A DNA stretch of 49,726 nt from DASRSE01 sp035656655 (GCA_035656655.1 DASRSE010000134.1:1-49726); one strand, 5' to 3'. Shown: positions 1 through 7,425, counted from the first letter of the stretch. The notes: generated from the letters alone by a model not told the origin. Translations and numbers: made by a program.

Positions 1-174
1 GGCCTTCGGGTCGTCGGATTGCAGAAAGAGCATCTGCGCGACGATCGAGTTGGCGACCTCGTCGTTGACCCCCGACCCGAGAAAGATAATCCGGTCATTC
101 AGCAGGCGGCTGTAGATATCCATCGCCCGCTCTTCGCGGCCGCTTTTTTGAATCACATAAGGAATAAGGGGCAT
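1..174 (-). CDS. clpP: ATP-dependent Clp protease proteolytic subunit, N-terminal part (runs off the window)
   Basis: The visible 58 residues start MPLIPYVIQKSGREERAMDI and continue with SRLLNDRIIFLGSGVND and a run ending FLQSDDPKA. This is the ordinary ClpP N-terminus: axial loop, then the first helix and strand, ending just before the 'INSPGG' oxyanion strand. The catalytic Ser, His and Asp lie outside the window. It sits 67 bases behind a second, complete clpP on the same strand, so the two are probably co-transcribed. Tandem clpP paralogues often form mixed heptamers that work with ClpX or ClpA/C in the cytoplasm; whether these two do is inference. Confidence 0.93.
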   Translation of the reverse strand, partial: MPLIPYVIQKSGREERAMDIYSRLLNDRIIFLGSGVNDEVANSIVAQMLFLQSDDPKA

Positions 175-241
175 GGCACTGCGTCCTGAATAAGCGGGGG
201 CTGTGATGGTCTGCGCGGGCGAAACCGGCCGGACTGAGCTC

Positions 242-865
242 TTACTCGTCTTCGGCCTGCACGGGGGGCTTGCTCAAAATGTCATCCACCAATGCGTAGG
301 CTTTCGATTCCTCGGCCGACATGTAGTAATCGCGCTCGGTGTCTTTGCGAATCCGCTCGATCGGCTGGCCCGTATGTTTGGCCAAGATCACGTTCAAGGC
401 TTCGCGCGTTTTCAAGATTTCGTTGGCTTGAATTTCGATGTCGCTGACCTGGCCGCCAACTTGGCCGTGCGGCTGGTGGATCATCACCTTGGCATTGGGC
501 AAGATAAACCGCTTGCCTTTGGTGCCGCCGGCCAGCAGCACCGCCCCGCCGCTGGCCGCCAAACCGACGCAATAGGTCGCGACCGGGCAGGTCAGAATCT
601 GCATCGTGTCATAAATCGCCATGGTCGCCGTGACGCTGCCGCCGGGCGAGTTAATGTAGAAATGGATGTCCTTGCGGCGGTTCTCGCTCTGCAAGTAAAG
701 CAGCTTCATCACGACTTCGTTGGCGTTGCCGTCGTAGATTTCGCCTTGCATAAAGACGATCCGGTTTTCGAGCAGCAGATCTCCCAAGGTCATCTGCCGC
801 TGGCGTTGATAGTCGCGATAGTTCAACTGCGGATTGAAAACCGCCGACGCGTGCGAATCGTTCAT
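242..865 (-). CDS. clpP: ATP-dependent Clp protease proteolytic subunit (second ClpP)
   Basis: A 207-residue serine peptidase (family S14), the usual ClpP length. The strand motif INSPGGSVTA (about 72-80) is followed by GLAASGGAVLLAGG with nucleophile Ser105, MIHQPHG with His130, and DTERDYYMSAEE with Asp179, so the triad is intact. The family protein forms the barrel that degrades unfolded substrates fed by Clp ATPases. I start at MNDSHASAVF; an in-frame extension of 54 residues upstream has no family counterpart. The C-terminus (KPPVQAEDE) is acidic. It lies between tig and the partial clpP, and the three probably form one unit. Confidence 0.95.
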   Translation of the reverse strand: MNDSHASAVFNPQLNYRDYQRQRQMTLGDLLLENRIVFMQGEIYDGNANEVVMKLLYLQSENRRKDIHFYINSPGGSVTATMAIYDTMQILTCPVATYCVGLAASGGAVLLAGGTKGKRFILPNAKVMIHQPHGQVGGQVSDIEIQANEILKTREALNVILAKHTGQPIERIRKDTERDYYMSAEESKAYALVDDILSKPPVQAEDE

Positions 866-1184
866 AAAAAGTGCTTCCCGAGTCGAATTTTCGAGATCAA
901 TCCTGGAAACCGCGCAAGCCGTCATTCGGCCCGTCGGTCCGGCGAAGGGGTGAGATCTTCCGTGCTTGAAAAGTAATTTCGTTCCCCGCCGCGATCCGCA
1001 GAGCGGCTCGCGCGTGTAGTCCGTCACACCTGAATCATACCGCGGCGGTCAAGGAGCGGCGGCCTGCCGCGCGACCGCCGGTTGCCCCGCCTGGCCGACA
1101 TCTAACTGCCGCCATCTAACTGCCGGCTGAGCTAACTGCCGGCTGTCGGCGTACGGTTTGGCTGCATCCTTCTTCACTGCGGGC
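866..1184. other. Intergenic stretch between tig and clpP with a short tandem repeat
   Basis: There is no supportable gene in these 319 bases. They contain three copies of CTAACTGCCG at 1102-1111, 1116-1125 and 1132-1141, with 14- and 16-base spacing. A minus-strand TATGAT (complement 1034-1039) could be a -10 element for the clpP pair, but no matching -35 was found at 16-18 bases. A short minus-strand reading frame that overlaps the end of tig was rejected as coding. Confidence 0.5.
1102..1141. repeat. Short imperfect tandem repeat, three units of CTAACTGCCG
   Basis: The decamer CTAACTGCCG occurs three times in 40 bases with slightly different spacers (ATCT/GAGCT contexts), just downstream of the trigger factor stop. 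Copies of this length usually arise by slippage. No protein or RNA role is evident. Confidence 0.6.
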
Positions 1185-2681
1185 CTACGACAGCTTCTTT
1201 TCGGCCTTGGCCGCTTCGAGGCTGGCGCCGGCGTCATCCTGGGCTTCGGGAATCTGCTCTTCATTGCCGCCGGCCGCTTCATCGAGCGCCTCGACATCGC
1301 TCTTTTCCATCTTGAACGGAATCTCGTTGAACTGGGCGTGTTGCAAGACCAGATCGATCACCTTGCGTTCGATGATCTGATTCCGCAGCACATCCATCAG
1401 CGAGCGCTTCTCCAACTGCGCCCGGACGCGGCGCGGGCTCTCTCCGCTTTGCGCGGCGATCAGCGCGACTTCGGCATCGTAATCCTCCGGGACGTCTTCG
1501 ATCTTTTCTTCTTCCGCAATCCGTTCCAGAATGAAGTGCTCCTTCAAGGCCCGAGCCGTATTTCGCAAGCTGTTTTGGCGCAGTTCGTTTTCATGCTCGC
1601 GAATCCGATCGTCGGCAAAGCCGCTGCGGCGCAATTCGAGCACGCTCCGCTCCAACTCGCGCGACGATTGCCGCCGTAATAGGTCAGGCGGCAAATCCCA
1701 ATCCGCCGCCGCCGTCAACAGCGCCGTCACTTGCTGGCGGGTCGACTGCGACTGGTGATAGTTCAACTGCCGCTCCAGTTCGCCGCGCAGCGCCTGGCGC
1801 AAGTCGGCCTCGGAGTTGAACCCGCCGAGTTGCTCGAGCAAGTCAGGCGTCAATTCCGGCAGATTGACCTTTTTCACTTCGAGGACTTCAAAGCTGGCGG
1901 TGACCGTTTTTCCGCGCAGGGCTTCGTTCGGAGCCTCCTCGGAGACCTTGGCTTCGGCGGAGCGAGTTTCGCCCGCTTTCACGCCATTCATCAGCGTGTC
2001 GAACTTTTCGATCTTGCCATCGCGGAGCGACAGCACGGGCCGAATCCGAATAACGATGTCATTGGCCTGCGAGACGACCTCGTCGCCGTCGCGGAAGGTG
2101 AGATTGACAGTGAGATAGTCGCCGGTCGTGGCCGGACCGTCGAACGGCACGAGCTTGCCATGGTTCGTCAAGACGCGCTCGAGCTGGGCGTCGATGTCCT
2201 TTTCGGAGAACTCGCGGACCGGCTTGTCGATGGTCAGACCTTTCCACTGGGGCAGGTCGAACTCCGGACGAACTTCGAGATTGAACTCGAAGGTCATCGG
2301 CCCCTCCTCGGGAACTTCAACCGCCTCCATGTCAAGATCGGGCTCGCTGATCGCCGCCAACTTTTGCTCGCTCGAAATTTGCTCGAGGCTGTCCATCAAC
2401 AAGCTGGCTTTGACTTGCTGAGCGACCTCTTTGTGAAAGCGGTGTTCGACCAGCTTCTTTGGCGCTCGGCCGGCGCGGAACCCCGGCACCTGCGCGCTGG
2501 GCATCAACTCGCCGAGCGCTTTGGAGAAGTAGTTCGAGACATCTTCCTCCGAAACGGTCACGGTAATGTGCCGCTCGCAGGCCCCCTTGCGATCGATCTT
2601 CACCGTCAGGTTCAAGGGTTTCTTTTCTTCTTCGGGCGGGGTTTCAGCGGCATCGTCGGCGGGAGTCGTTTTGGTGGCCAT
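1185..2681 (-). CDS. tig: Trigger factor, ribosome-associated chaperone and prolyl isomerase
   Basis: The 498-residue product has the three trigger factor domains. The N-terminal ribosome-binding domain (about 23-140) carries the signature GFRAGRAP at 67-74, matching the family's GFRxGKxP loop that touches ribosomal protein L23. A FKBP-like isomerase domain follows (about 180-290, with GDYLTVNLTFRDGDEV). The C-terminal chaperone arms (about 290-450) are helical and charged, and an acidic tail closes the protein. The first ~20 residues are a charged extension (DDAAETPPEEEKK). The start at 2681 is the only ATG that gives a complete N-domain. tig followed by clpP is a common bacterial order that couples folding to degradation. 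Confidence 0.95.
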   Translation of the reverse strand: MATKTTPADDAAETPPEEEKKPLNLTVKIDRKGACERHITVTVSEEDVSNYFSKALGELMPSAQVPGFRAGRAPKKLVEHRFHKEVAQQVKASLLMDSLEQISSEQKLAAISEPDLDMEAVEVPEEGPMTFEFNLEVRPEFDLPQWKGLTIDKPVREFSEKDIDAQLERVLTNHGKLVPFDGPATTGDYLTVNLTFRDGDEVVSQANDIVIRIRPVLSLRDGKIEKFDTLMNGVKAGETRSAEAKVSEEAPNEALRGKTVTASFEVLEVKKVNLPELTPDLLEQLGGFNSEADLRQALRGELERQLNYHQSQSTRQQVTALLTAAADWDLPPDLLRRQSSRELERSVLELRRSGFADDRIREHENELRQNSLRNTARALKEHFILERIAEEEKIEDVPEDYDAEVALIAAQSGESPRRVRAQLEKRSLMDVLRNQIIERKVIDLVLQHAQFNEIPFKMEKSDVEALDEAAGGNEEQIPEAQDDAGASLEAAKAEKKLS

Positions 2682-2727
2682 GGCGAGATTGAGTACGAGG
2701 AGATTGCGAGATTCGGAAGCACGGCTA

Positions 2728-2747
2728 GGTCCGCCGATCGGCGGACC
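2728..2747. repeat. Perfect 20-base palindrome GGTCCGCCGATCGGCGGACC
   Basis: This fully self-complementary sequence lies between tig and the tRNA gene. A run of A follows it on the plus strand, so it is not an intrinsic terminator in that direction, and on the minus strand the T run precedes the stem. Shorter relatives with the core TCCGCC..GGCGGA occur at 46364-46379 and 49191-49204, so it may belong to a dispersed palindrome family. Confidence 0.6.
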
Positions 2748-2840
2748 GCAAAAAAATCGATCACTCCAAAATCACGCTCGAAACACATCAACGCACCGGA
2801 CGCGGCCAAGGCCGCGCCGCGATGGGCCAATAGAAAAAGA

Positions 2841-2912
2841 GCGGGTGATGGGATTCGAACCCACGACAACGACCTTGGCAAGGTCGCGCTCTACCAACTG
2901 AGCTACACCCGC
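2841..2912 (-). tRNA. tRNA-Gly, anticodon GCC
   Basis: Seventy-two bases fold as a standard cloverleaf read on the minus strand. The acceptor stem GCGGGTG pairs with CACCCGC, the D arm has GCTC/GAGC around AGTTGGTA, the anticodon arm CGACC/GGTCG encloses TTGCCAA with anticodon GCC, a five-base variable loop follows, and the T arm GTGGG/CCCAT encloses TTCGAAT (one G-T pair). The 3' CCA is not encoded; TCTTTTTC follows the gene. It lies about 160 bases upstream of tig and probably shares its promoter. Confidence 0.97.
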
Positions 2913-3005
2913 CCTCGTGCTGCTGCGCCGGCCGGTCGGCGCCCCCCTTGGCTCTCGCACGCGACGAGAAAAAGAGAGCGCCCACGGCAAGCGGGAAGCT
3001 TACGG

Positions 3006-3033
3006 ATTATAGAGGGGTCAATCAACCCGGCAA
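3006..3033 (-). promoter_or_regulatory. Candidate sigma-70-type promoter for tRNA-Gly and tig
   Basis: On the minus strand TTGCCG (3028-3033) and TATAAT (3006-3011) are separated by 16 bases. The -10 is a perfect consensus and the -35 matches at four of six positions. The tRNA starts about 90 bases downstream. Confidence 0.5.
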
Positions 3034-3133
3034 GGGCAATTGACATTCGCCAAGTTAAACCACCTTTTCTCAGCGGTCAAGTGGCAGAGTTTAGCGAAAA
3101 CCGGCAAGCATTTGCGGCGCCTGTTCCAAAAAG

Positions 3134-3139
3134 TATAAT
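3134..3139 (+). promoter_or_regulatory. Candidate -10 element for the FHA protein gene
   Basis: A perfect TATAAT lies 38 bases before the chosen start codon. At 17-base spacing the -35 would be TTTGCG (3111-3116), a poor match. It faces away from the tRNA promoter, consistent with a divergent intergenic region. Confidence 0.4.
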
Positions 3140-3176
3140 GTGGAGTTGGGTAAAATCGCCGGTCATGAGGAATCTG

Positions 3177-4085
3177 ATGGAAGCCAAACTAGTGCTCGTC
3201 GCGGAAGATGGCCGATCGGGCGAATACAAGCTGCGGCTCCCGCTGATTCTCGGCCGCAGCCGCCAAGCCGGCTTGACCGTGCTGCACACCTCGGTCAGCC
3301 GCCAGCACTGCGAACTCTCCGAATACGAAGGGCAACTGGTGGCGAACGATCTGGGGTCGCTCAACGGAACCTTTATCGAGGAAACGCGAATCAGCGAGCC
3401 GACGATCCTGCCCGACGGCGGATTGTTGCGCGTCGGCAGCGTCAGCTTTCACGCGGTTTATGGGAGCGGAGCGTCGGCGCCGCCGCCTCCCGCCGCGGCC
3501 TTGTCGTCCGCGCCAGCCGAAATTCCACTCGCCCCCGCGGCCGGCGAATCGCAGCCAGAAGCCGGCGAACGGGCGCGCGCCGCGGCCGATTCCGATACCG
3601 CCGGCGACGAAGACGCCGATCTCGATTTTCTCACCGAATTGCCGCAAACCGAGGAACTCGAACCGCTCACGCCAGGGGACCAGATTGAAGAGGAACTAGA
3701 CGAATTGATCGAACTGCCCGACGATGCCGCGCCGGCCGAAGCCGATCCGATGGAGTTTTTAACCTTGGAGGAAGAAGAATCGGAGCCGGCAATGCCTACC
3801 GCCGCCGCCAGCCCCCAAACGCCTCCGCCGAAACCGTCCGCGCCGCAGCCTCCCGCCCCGAAACCAGCCCCGGTTGCCGGCGCGGCCGAGAACGGAACCA
3901 ACGAGAGCGGCGCCAAACCGGCGAGTGGTTCTCCGCCGGGCGCGGCGAAACCGCCGCCAGCGGCAGACGACGAGACGCTCAGCTTTTTGCCTCCCGCCAG
4001 CGACGCCGAAACCGATGCGTCGCAGACCGCCGACGAAGCGCACCCCTCCGGCGACCTCGATTCGTTTTTCGACTCGCTCCAATAG
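3177..4085 (+). CDS. FHA-domain protein with long acidic Pro/Ala-rich tail
   Basis: The N-terminal 95 residues of this 302-residue protein form a forkhead-associated domain. The phosphothreonine-binding positions are all present: GRS at 26-28, SRQH at 41-44, Asn58 and SLNGT at 61-65. The rest is low complexity: Ala/Pro stretches alternate with acidic patches rich in Glu and Asp (for example EELDELIELPDD) and no second folded domain is recognised. It is probably a cytoplasmic adaptor reading Thr phosphorylation by Ser/Thr kinases, which planctomycetes have in number; the partner is unknown. I start at MEAKLVLVAE; an ATG four codons upstream (3165) is equally possible. It stands alone on this strand, convergent with the next gene. 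Confidence 0.85.
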   Translation: MEAKLVLVAEDGRSGEYKLRLPLILGRSRQAGLTVLHTSVSRQHCELSEYEGQLVANDLGSLNGTFIEETRISEPTILPDGGLLRVGSVSFHAVYGSGASAPPPPAAALSSAPAEIPLAPAAGESQPEAGERARAAADSDTAGDEDADLDFLTELPQTEELEPLTPGDQIEEELDELIELPDDAAPAEADPMEFLTLEEEESEPAMPTAAASPQTPPPKPSAPQPPAPKPAPVAGAAENGTNESGAKPASGSPPGAAKPPPAADDETLSFLPPASDAETDASQTADEAHPSGDLDSFFDSLQ

Positions 4086-4150
4086 GCCCACAGCCAAAAT
4101 GCCGCAGGCGGCGGAGAGACCGCCGCGCGGACGAACGGCCCCCGGTTGAC

Positions 4151-4666
4151 CTATTTGTGAATATACACGCGGCGCAGTTCGACGTTGTCGTGGTCTTCCT
4201 TGGTCATGGTGAGGCCCCCCTTGCTGGTGCTGAGATACCAGTCTTTCAATTCTCCTTCGCTCGCTTGCAAGCGGCCCCGCTCTTCTCCGCCGCGCCGATT
4301 GGTCGCGGTGATTTTCCAGACCGTGGCTTGCTCGGGCTTCGCGACCATTTCAAATACCGGTTTGTGATCGACCACGCGATACGCCAGATACGCGTGACTG
4401 AGGCTGTGTTTGAATTTTCCGCCGACCAGATACCAACAATCGGCGGCGTCTCGGTTGTCGGTCCCATCGCCAACGGTCGATTTGCCGATGCCGAGCTGAT
4501 CGTCGATGGAGTCCACGACCCGGTCGTATTTTTCCGCCGACCGAATCCAGATTTGATAGCGGCCGGTCGCGATCCCAGCCATGCTGACATTGACCAGCAA
4601 GCCGACGAGGGCCAAGCATAAAAGCCGTGGGCGCCGACGGAATCGTTTGAGAATTTGCCGAGGCAT
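4151..4666 (-). CDS. Hypothetical protein with one N-terminal membrane segment
   Basis: This 171-residue protein is not recognised. A basic start (MPRQILKRFRRRPR) leads into a hydrophobic helix at about 14-33 (LLCLALVGLLVNVSMAGI), so it is probably a membrane-anchored or exported protein with a C-terminal domain outside. That domain is Trp- and Tyr-rich (IWIRSAEKYDRV, CWYLVGGKFKHS, WYLSTSKGG) and ends VELRRVYIHK, looking like a small beta-rich fold. It starts nine bases after the stop of the next upstream gene, so the two are co-transcribed. Confidence 0.7.
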   Translation of the reverse strand: MPRQILKRFRRRPRLLCLALVGLLVNVSMAGIATGRYQIWIRSAEKYDRVVDSIDDQLGIGKSTVGDGTDNRDAADCWYLVGGKFKHSLSHAYLAYRVVDHKPVFEMVAKPEQATVWKITATNRRGGEERGRLQASEGELKDWYLSTSKGGLTMTKEDHDNVELRRVYIHK

Positions 4667-4675
4667 GGGACTTTC

Positions 4676-5101
4676 CTAGTTGATGCGGAGAGATTGCGGA
4701 TCGGTCAAAAGTTCGTGCAGCAATTCTTCGTCGCTGGGCTCGATCGGCGTCTGCCGCTGGCGCAGGCGGCGAACGAACGGCTCCACGTCTTGATCGCGGT
4801 ACAGCACTTGGCGAACCCCCAACTCGCGGAGCCACGGTTCCTGCGATTGCAAGGCGCACGGCAACGCCACGCTCGTCTGGGCAAACGGAAACGCCCGCTC
4901 GCGCTCCGCGAGCCATTCGCTGGCGGCCGCCAGATTCACCGCGTCGAGTTCCATCAGCACGGCCGCGCGCGCCGCGCCGCGGAGCGCGTCGCTGCATTCG
5001 CTCAGACTGCGCGTTTCGCGCAAGGGAAGGATGCCGGCGCGACGCAATTCCGCGCTCCAGCGGCCGGTCCGTTCGCAAAGGATGAGTTGAAATCGCGGCA
5101 T
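4676..5101 (-). CDS. Hypothetical protein, possibly a degenerate receiver-like domain
   Basis: This 141-residue cytoplasmic protein is not recognised from a family signature. The alternation of a hydrophobic strand (FQLILCE), a helix with ELRRAG, a second strand (AVLMELDAV), helix, SVALPC and ELGVRQVLYRDQ followed by a helix is reminiscent of a flavodoxin-like or receiver fold. No phospho-acceptor Asp constellation is clear. It lies between the decayed AAA+ regulator (70 bases upstream) and the membrane-anchored protein (nine bases downstream) in what looks like a three-gene operon, which would fit a signalling role. That role is inference. Confidence 0.65.
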   Translation of the reverse strand: MPRFQLILCERTGRWSAELRRAGILPLRETRSLSECSDALRGAARAAVLMELDAVNLAAASEWLAERERAFPFAQTSVALPCALQSQEPWLRELGVRQVLYRDQDVEPFVRRLRQRQTPIEPSDEELLHELLTDPQSLRIN

Positions 5102-5171
5102 GGCAAAATTGCCTTGACAAAGTGGAAATGCGCCGGCACGCAGCAGACCTCGTACGCACCGAGCGGACTGG

Positions 5172-6776
5172 TTAGCTGTTTTCGTCGGCTTCGTCAGGCA
5201 ACGGTTTGAGAACCAACTCCGATGGCGAGATCATCCCGAGTTGCACCATCCGGCGATAGAGCCGCGGCCGCGACAGTCCCAGCAACTTGGCTGCCTTGCT
5301 TTTGTTCTGTTTGGCTTGCCGCAACGCGCGTTGGATCAGCCGAGTTTCTAGTTCGGCGAGCGTGCGGTCCAGTTGGATTGGCTCCAGGGGCGGCCGCCGC
5401 CGGAGATGAGCTTTCTCGGCGAGCAGGATCTCGGGCGGAAGATCGCCGCGCTGGATCGCGGGTCCTTCGGCAGCCGCATGGGCCGCGGCGACGATTCGCT
5501 GCAACTGTCCCACCTCGCCCGGCCAAGGATAGCGCACCAAGCCTTCGATCGCGTCCGGCGTAAACCCGCTCAGTTGCTTGCCGCCGCGCGCATTTTGCTC
5601 TTCGAGAAAAGCCTGCGCCAATAAACCGATGTCACCGCGCCGCGCCGTCAGCGGCGGAATCTGAATCACGAGCGTCGCCAGAGCGGAATACAAATCGGAG
5701 CGGAACGATTCCTGCGCAACGCGGTCCCCCAGATCGCTTGCGGCCGTCGCGTAGATGCGCAGCGGCCTCGCTTCGGCGAGAAACTTGACCAGCGAGAATT
5801 GGCTATCGGCGGACAACTGTTCGACCTCCGTCAAGAAGCAGCAGCCGATTGGCACGCCGGCAGGCGGCGCCGCCGCGGTCTGCAGCGTCGATCGCGCCGC
5901 GCCGAGCCCGCGCAGTTGGGATTCGAGTTCCTCCCAGTCGGCATCGCGGCAGGCCACGATCGGCAACGGCTGGTGGCCTGCCGGATCGCGGAGCGTGTGA
6001 ATGGTCCGCGCGATTTGCTTTCGTCCCGAGCCTGCGGGCCCGAGGATGAGCACATTGGCCGGACCGCTGGCCGCGAGTTCGATTTGCGCGCGGATCTGTT
6101 GCAACGCGGGGGAATCGCCGATGAGGCGGCCCGGTTGAAAGCGGCCGCGCCACGCGCGGCGGAAGGACGCGAGCCGATCGTGCAGCGCGACCGCGTCGCC
6201 TGCCGGCGCGACCGCGTTTTCCGGCGCGTCGTCCACGGCCGTTAGCCGCACGAGCACGCCGGCGCATCCGCCCGAGGGCGAATGCAAGGGCCAACAATCG
6301 GCCTCCCGTTCCGCGGCGCCAGGCCGCAGCGCCAGAAGCCGCATCTGACAGCGCGCTCCGGCCAACGCCTCAGGCGGGGGACAAAGTGCCGCCGCCACGT
6401 CGCGCAAGATTCGTATCCGCTGCGATTCAGTCGGCAGGGGTCCGCCTGATTGCGGTCCGGCCAGCGGCGTCGCGGCCGATATGGCTGGCGGAAAATCAGC
6501 CGCAGTCGCTGGCGCCGCGGTGTTTGAGATCAGCGGCGCGGTTTCGGAGTCGCCCTCTTCGGCGGCAGTGGTTTCAACAGCGGTGTTTTCGACCGACGAA
6601 TAAAAGTTTGTTTGTTGTCCGATTAGCTCGTGCGGTTGAACTCCGGCCCATTCTCCTAGCGCCGCGTTGGCAAACAAAATGCGCCGGTCTTCGTCCACGA
6701 CGTACAGCGGCTCGACCGCTTTTTGAAAGAGCCGCGTCAATTCGGTCAAACTCGAACGTGAGGAGCGCGAAGGCAT
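5172..6776 (-). CDS. PAS-AAA+-Fis regulator resembling sigma-54 activators, ATPase motifs degenerate
   Basis: The 534-residue product has a PAS domain near the N-terminus (AVEPLYVVDEDRRILFANAA), a linker, an AAA+ domain of bacterial enhancer-binding type (GDSPALQQIRAQIELAA onward) and a C-terminal Fis-type helix-turn-helix (KSKAAKLLGLSRPRLYRRM). The AAA+ domain has lost key residues. Walker A reads GPAGSGRKQIAR, with Arg where the family has Lys. Walker B reads CCFLTEVEQL, with Thr for Asp. The GAFTGA loop that contacts sigma-54 is absent; the region reads ESQLRGLGAARS. The arginine-finger region FRSDLY is kept. It therefore probably binds DNA but cannot act as an ordinary sigma-54 activator. 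I start at MPSRSSRSSL; an upstream ATG (6830) would add 18 basic residues. Confidence 0.85.
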   Translation of the reverse strand: MPSRSSRSSLTELTRLFQKAVEPLYVVDEDRRILFANAALGEWAGVQPHELIGQQTNFYSSVENTAVETTAAEEGDSETAPLISNTAAPATAADFPPAISAATPLAGPQSGGPLPTESQRIRILRDVAAALCPPPEALAGARCQMRLLALRPGAAEREADCWPLHSPSGGCAGVLVRLTAVDDAPENAVAPAGDAVALHDRLASFRRAWRGRFQPGRLIGDSPALQQIRAQIELAASGPANVLILGPAGSGRKQIARTIHTLRDPAGHQPLPIVACRDADWEELESQLRGLGAARSTLQTAAAPPAGVPIGCCFLTEVEQLSADSQFSLVKFLAEARPLRIYATAASDLGDRVAQESFRSDLYSALATLVIQIPPLTARRGDIGLLAQAFLEEQNARGGKQLSGFTPDAIEGLVRYPWPGEVGQLQRIVAAAHAAAEGPAIQRGDLPPEILLAEKAHLRRRPPLEPIQLDRTLAELETRLIQRALRQAKQNKSKAAKLLGLSRPRLYRRMVQLGMISPSELVLKPLPDEADENS

Positions 6777-6841
6777 GCGAAATCTCAAGAGCCCGACAAG
6801 GAATCCAAACGTTCTTGCGCCGATCCGCAAATCCGTCCTCT

Positions 6842-6847
6842 ATTATA
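6842..6847 (-). promoter_or_regulatory. Candidate -10 element for the PAS-AAA+-Fis regulator gene
   Basis: On the minus strand TATAAT occurs within GGCTATAATAGAGG, 66 bases before the start codon. The -35 at 17-base spacing would be TCAATT, a weak match. The perfect -10 in an otherwise GC-rich region makes it a reasonable promoter. Confidence 0.4.
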
Positions 6848-6888
6848 GCCGAGATTTTTTGGCAAATTGAAATCTCGTTCGCAGGGGG

Positions 6889-6908
6889 GGTGACCGGCAG
6901 CGGTCACC
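6889..6908. other. Perfect hairpin GGTGACCG-GCAG-CGGTCACC
   Basis: An eight-pair stem with a four-base loop (arms 6889-6896 and 6901-6908) lies between the minus-strand regulator promoter and the candidate structured RNA. There is no T run on either side, so it is not an intrinsic terminator. It could be a protein-binding site or part of an RNA leader. Confidence 0.45.
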
Positions 6909-6933
6909 GCGGCGTTGTATCTATAGACCCAAC

Positions 6934-7177
6934 TTGAGCGGCGAGCAATGCGTGGAGACCGCTCGTCGGTTGGTCGATTGCGACCGGCTGCTGCTTTCTG
7001 GCCGCTAACCAGAAAGCGGCTCCAAGAGCCGCCGCACTCCCGCGCCGGGCGGTCTCCCGCTCTTTCGCTTGCTCGCCCTCAAGCCACGCAAGGCTCTCTG
7101 GGCAGAACCCCCTGGCAGGGGCGAGACGGCCTTCAGGCCACCCCGGTAGGGGCAGACCGGGGTGGCCTTTCTTTTTT
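6934..7177 (+). ncRNA. Candidate structured non-coding RNA, about 240 nt
   Basis: No convincing protein gene covers this stretch, but it is densely self-complementary on the plus strand. TTGAG-C-GGCGAGCAA (6934-6948) pairs with TTGCTCGCC-CTCAA (7069-7082): 14 pairs, one bulged C. Inside it, GCG/CGC (6950-6952 with 7066-7068), then GGAGACCGC (6954-6962) with GCGGTCTCC (7049-7057), then a 12-pair hairpin 6990-7001/7009-7020 with loop CCGCTAA. GGTCG/CGACC (6971-6975/6980-6984) forms another hairpin. After the closed domain come AGCC/GGCT (7082-7085/7092-7095), CCCCT/AGGGG (7109-7113/7117-7121) and a terminator. TATAGA at 6922-6927 would place the start near 6934. I see no RNase P, tmRNA or SRP core sequence. 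Confidence 0.5.
7136..7177 (+). terminator. Strong intrinsic terminator
   Basis: GGCCACCCCGGT (7136-7147) and ACCGGGGTGGCC (7156-7167) form a perfect 12-pair GC-rich stem with loop AGGGGCAG, followed at once by TTTCTTTTTT on the plus strand. No plus-strand protein gene lies upstream back to 4085, so it implies a non-coding transcript. The next plus-strand gene starts 249 bases later. Confidence 0.8.
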
Positions 7178-7425
7178 CATACCGGCACGGCGCCGAGCCA
7201 ATGGCTCTGCGGAGATGAACTCGTTGCGTCGCCGCGAAACGCGACGCGGTACGCAGCCGCGTTAAAATCGAGTTTTGATCGCCGTTTTTGGCGGCCTTGT
7301 GGGCGGCGGCATTTTTCCCCTGCCTGCTAGGCTCGGCCGCCGCGGATGATAAACTAGACTGCGCGCGGGGCCCGCGGCCTCGCGTGTTCGCTCACCTATT
7401 CTCCCTCCTTTGAGAGACCTTCCCC
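7178..7425. other. Leader region of the beta-propeller gene
   Basis: No gene is supportable here. TGATAAACTAGA at 7347-7358 resembles an extended -10 element (TG-N-TAAACT) and lies 68 bases before the ATG. A near-identical TGATAAGCTAGA lies 78 bases before coaX (35180-35191). No good -35 is visible at either site. Confidence 0.4.
7347..7358 (+). promoter_or_regulatory. TGATAARCTAGA motif, candidate extended -10
   Basis: TGATAAACTAGA matches an extended -10 (TGn before a TAAACT hexamer) and recurs with one change ahead of coaX, at a similar distance from the start codon. The shared CTAGA after the hexamer is what makes the pair notable. Confidence 0.35.

Noticed and set aside
1102..1141. CRISPR array
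   Set aside because: The units are 10 bases with 4-6 base gaps; no cas genes are present.
2728..2760. Palindrome plus A run as an intrinsic terminator of the tRNA transcript
   Set aside because: On the minus strand the T run precedes the stem, so the order is wrong for a terminator.
1731..3164. Long open frame upstream of and in frame with the FHA gene
   Set aside because: It runs antisense through tig and across the tRNA gene; codon pattern and homology support only the part from about 3177.
6934..7177. 6S RNA, tmRNA or RNase P RNA
   Set aside because: No tRNA-like TTCGA arm, no GAGGAAAGTCC-type core and no single long bubble hairpin were found. The identity is left open.
6948..7265. Plus-strand frame of 105 codons within the candidate RNA
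   Set aside because: It runs through the perfect terminator and all hairpins, is Arg-rich, has no ribosome site and no family feature. The base pairing explains the sequence better.
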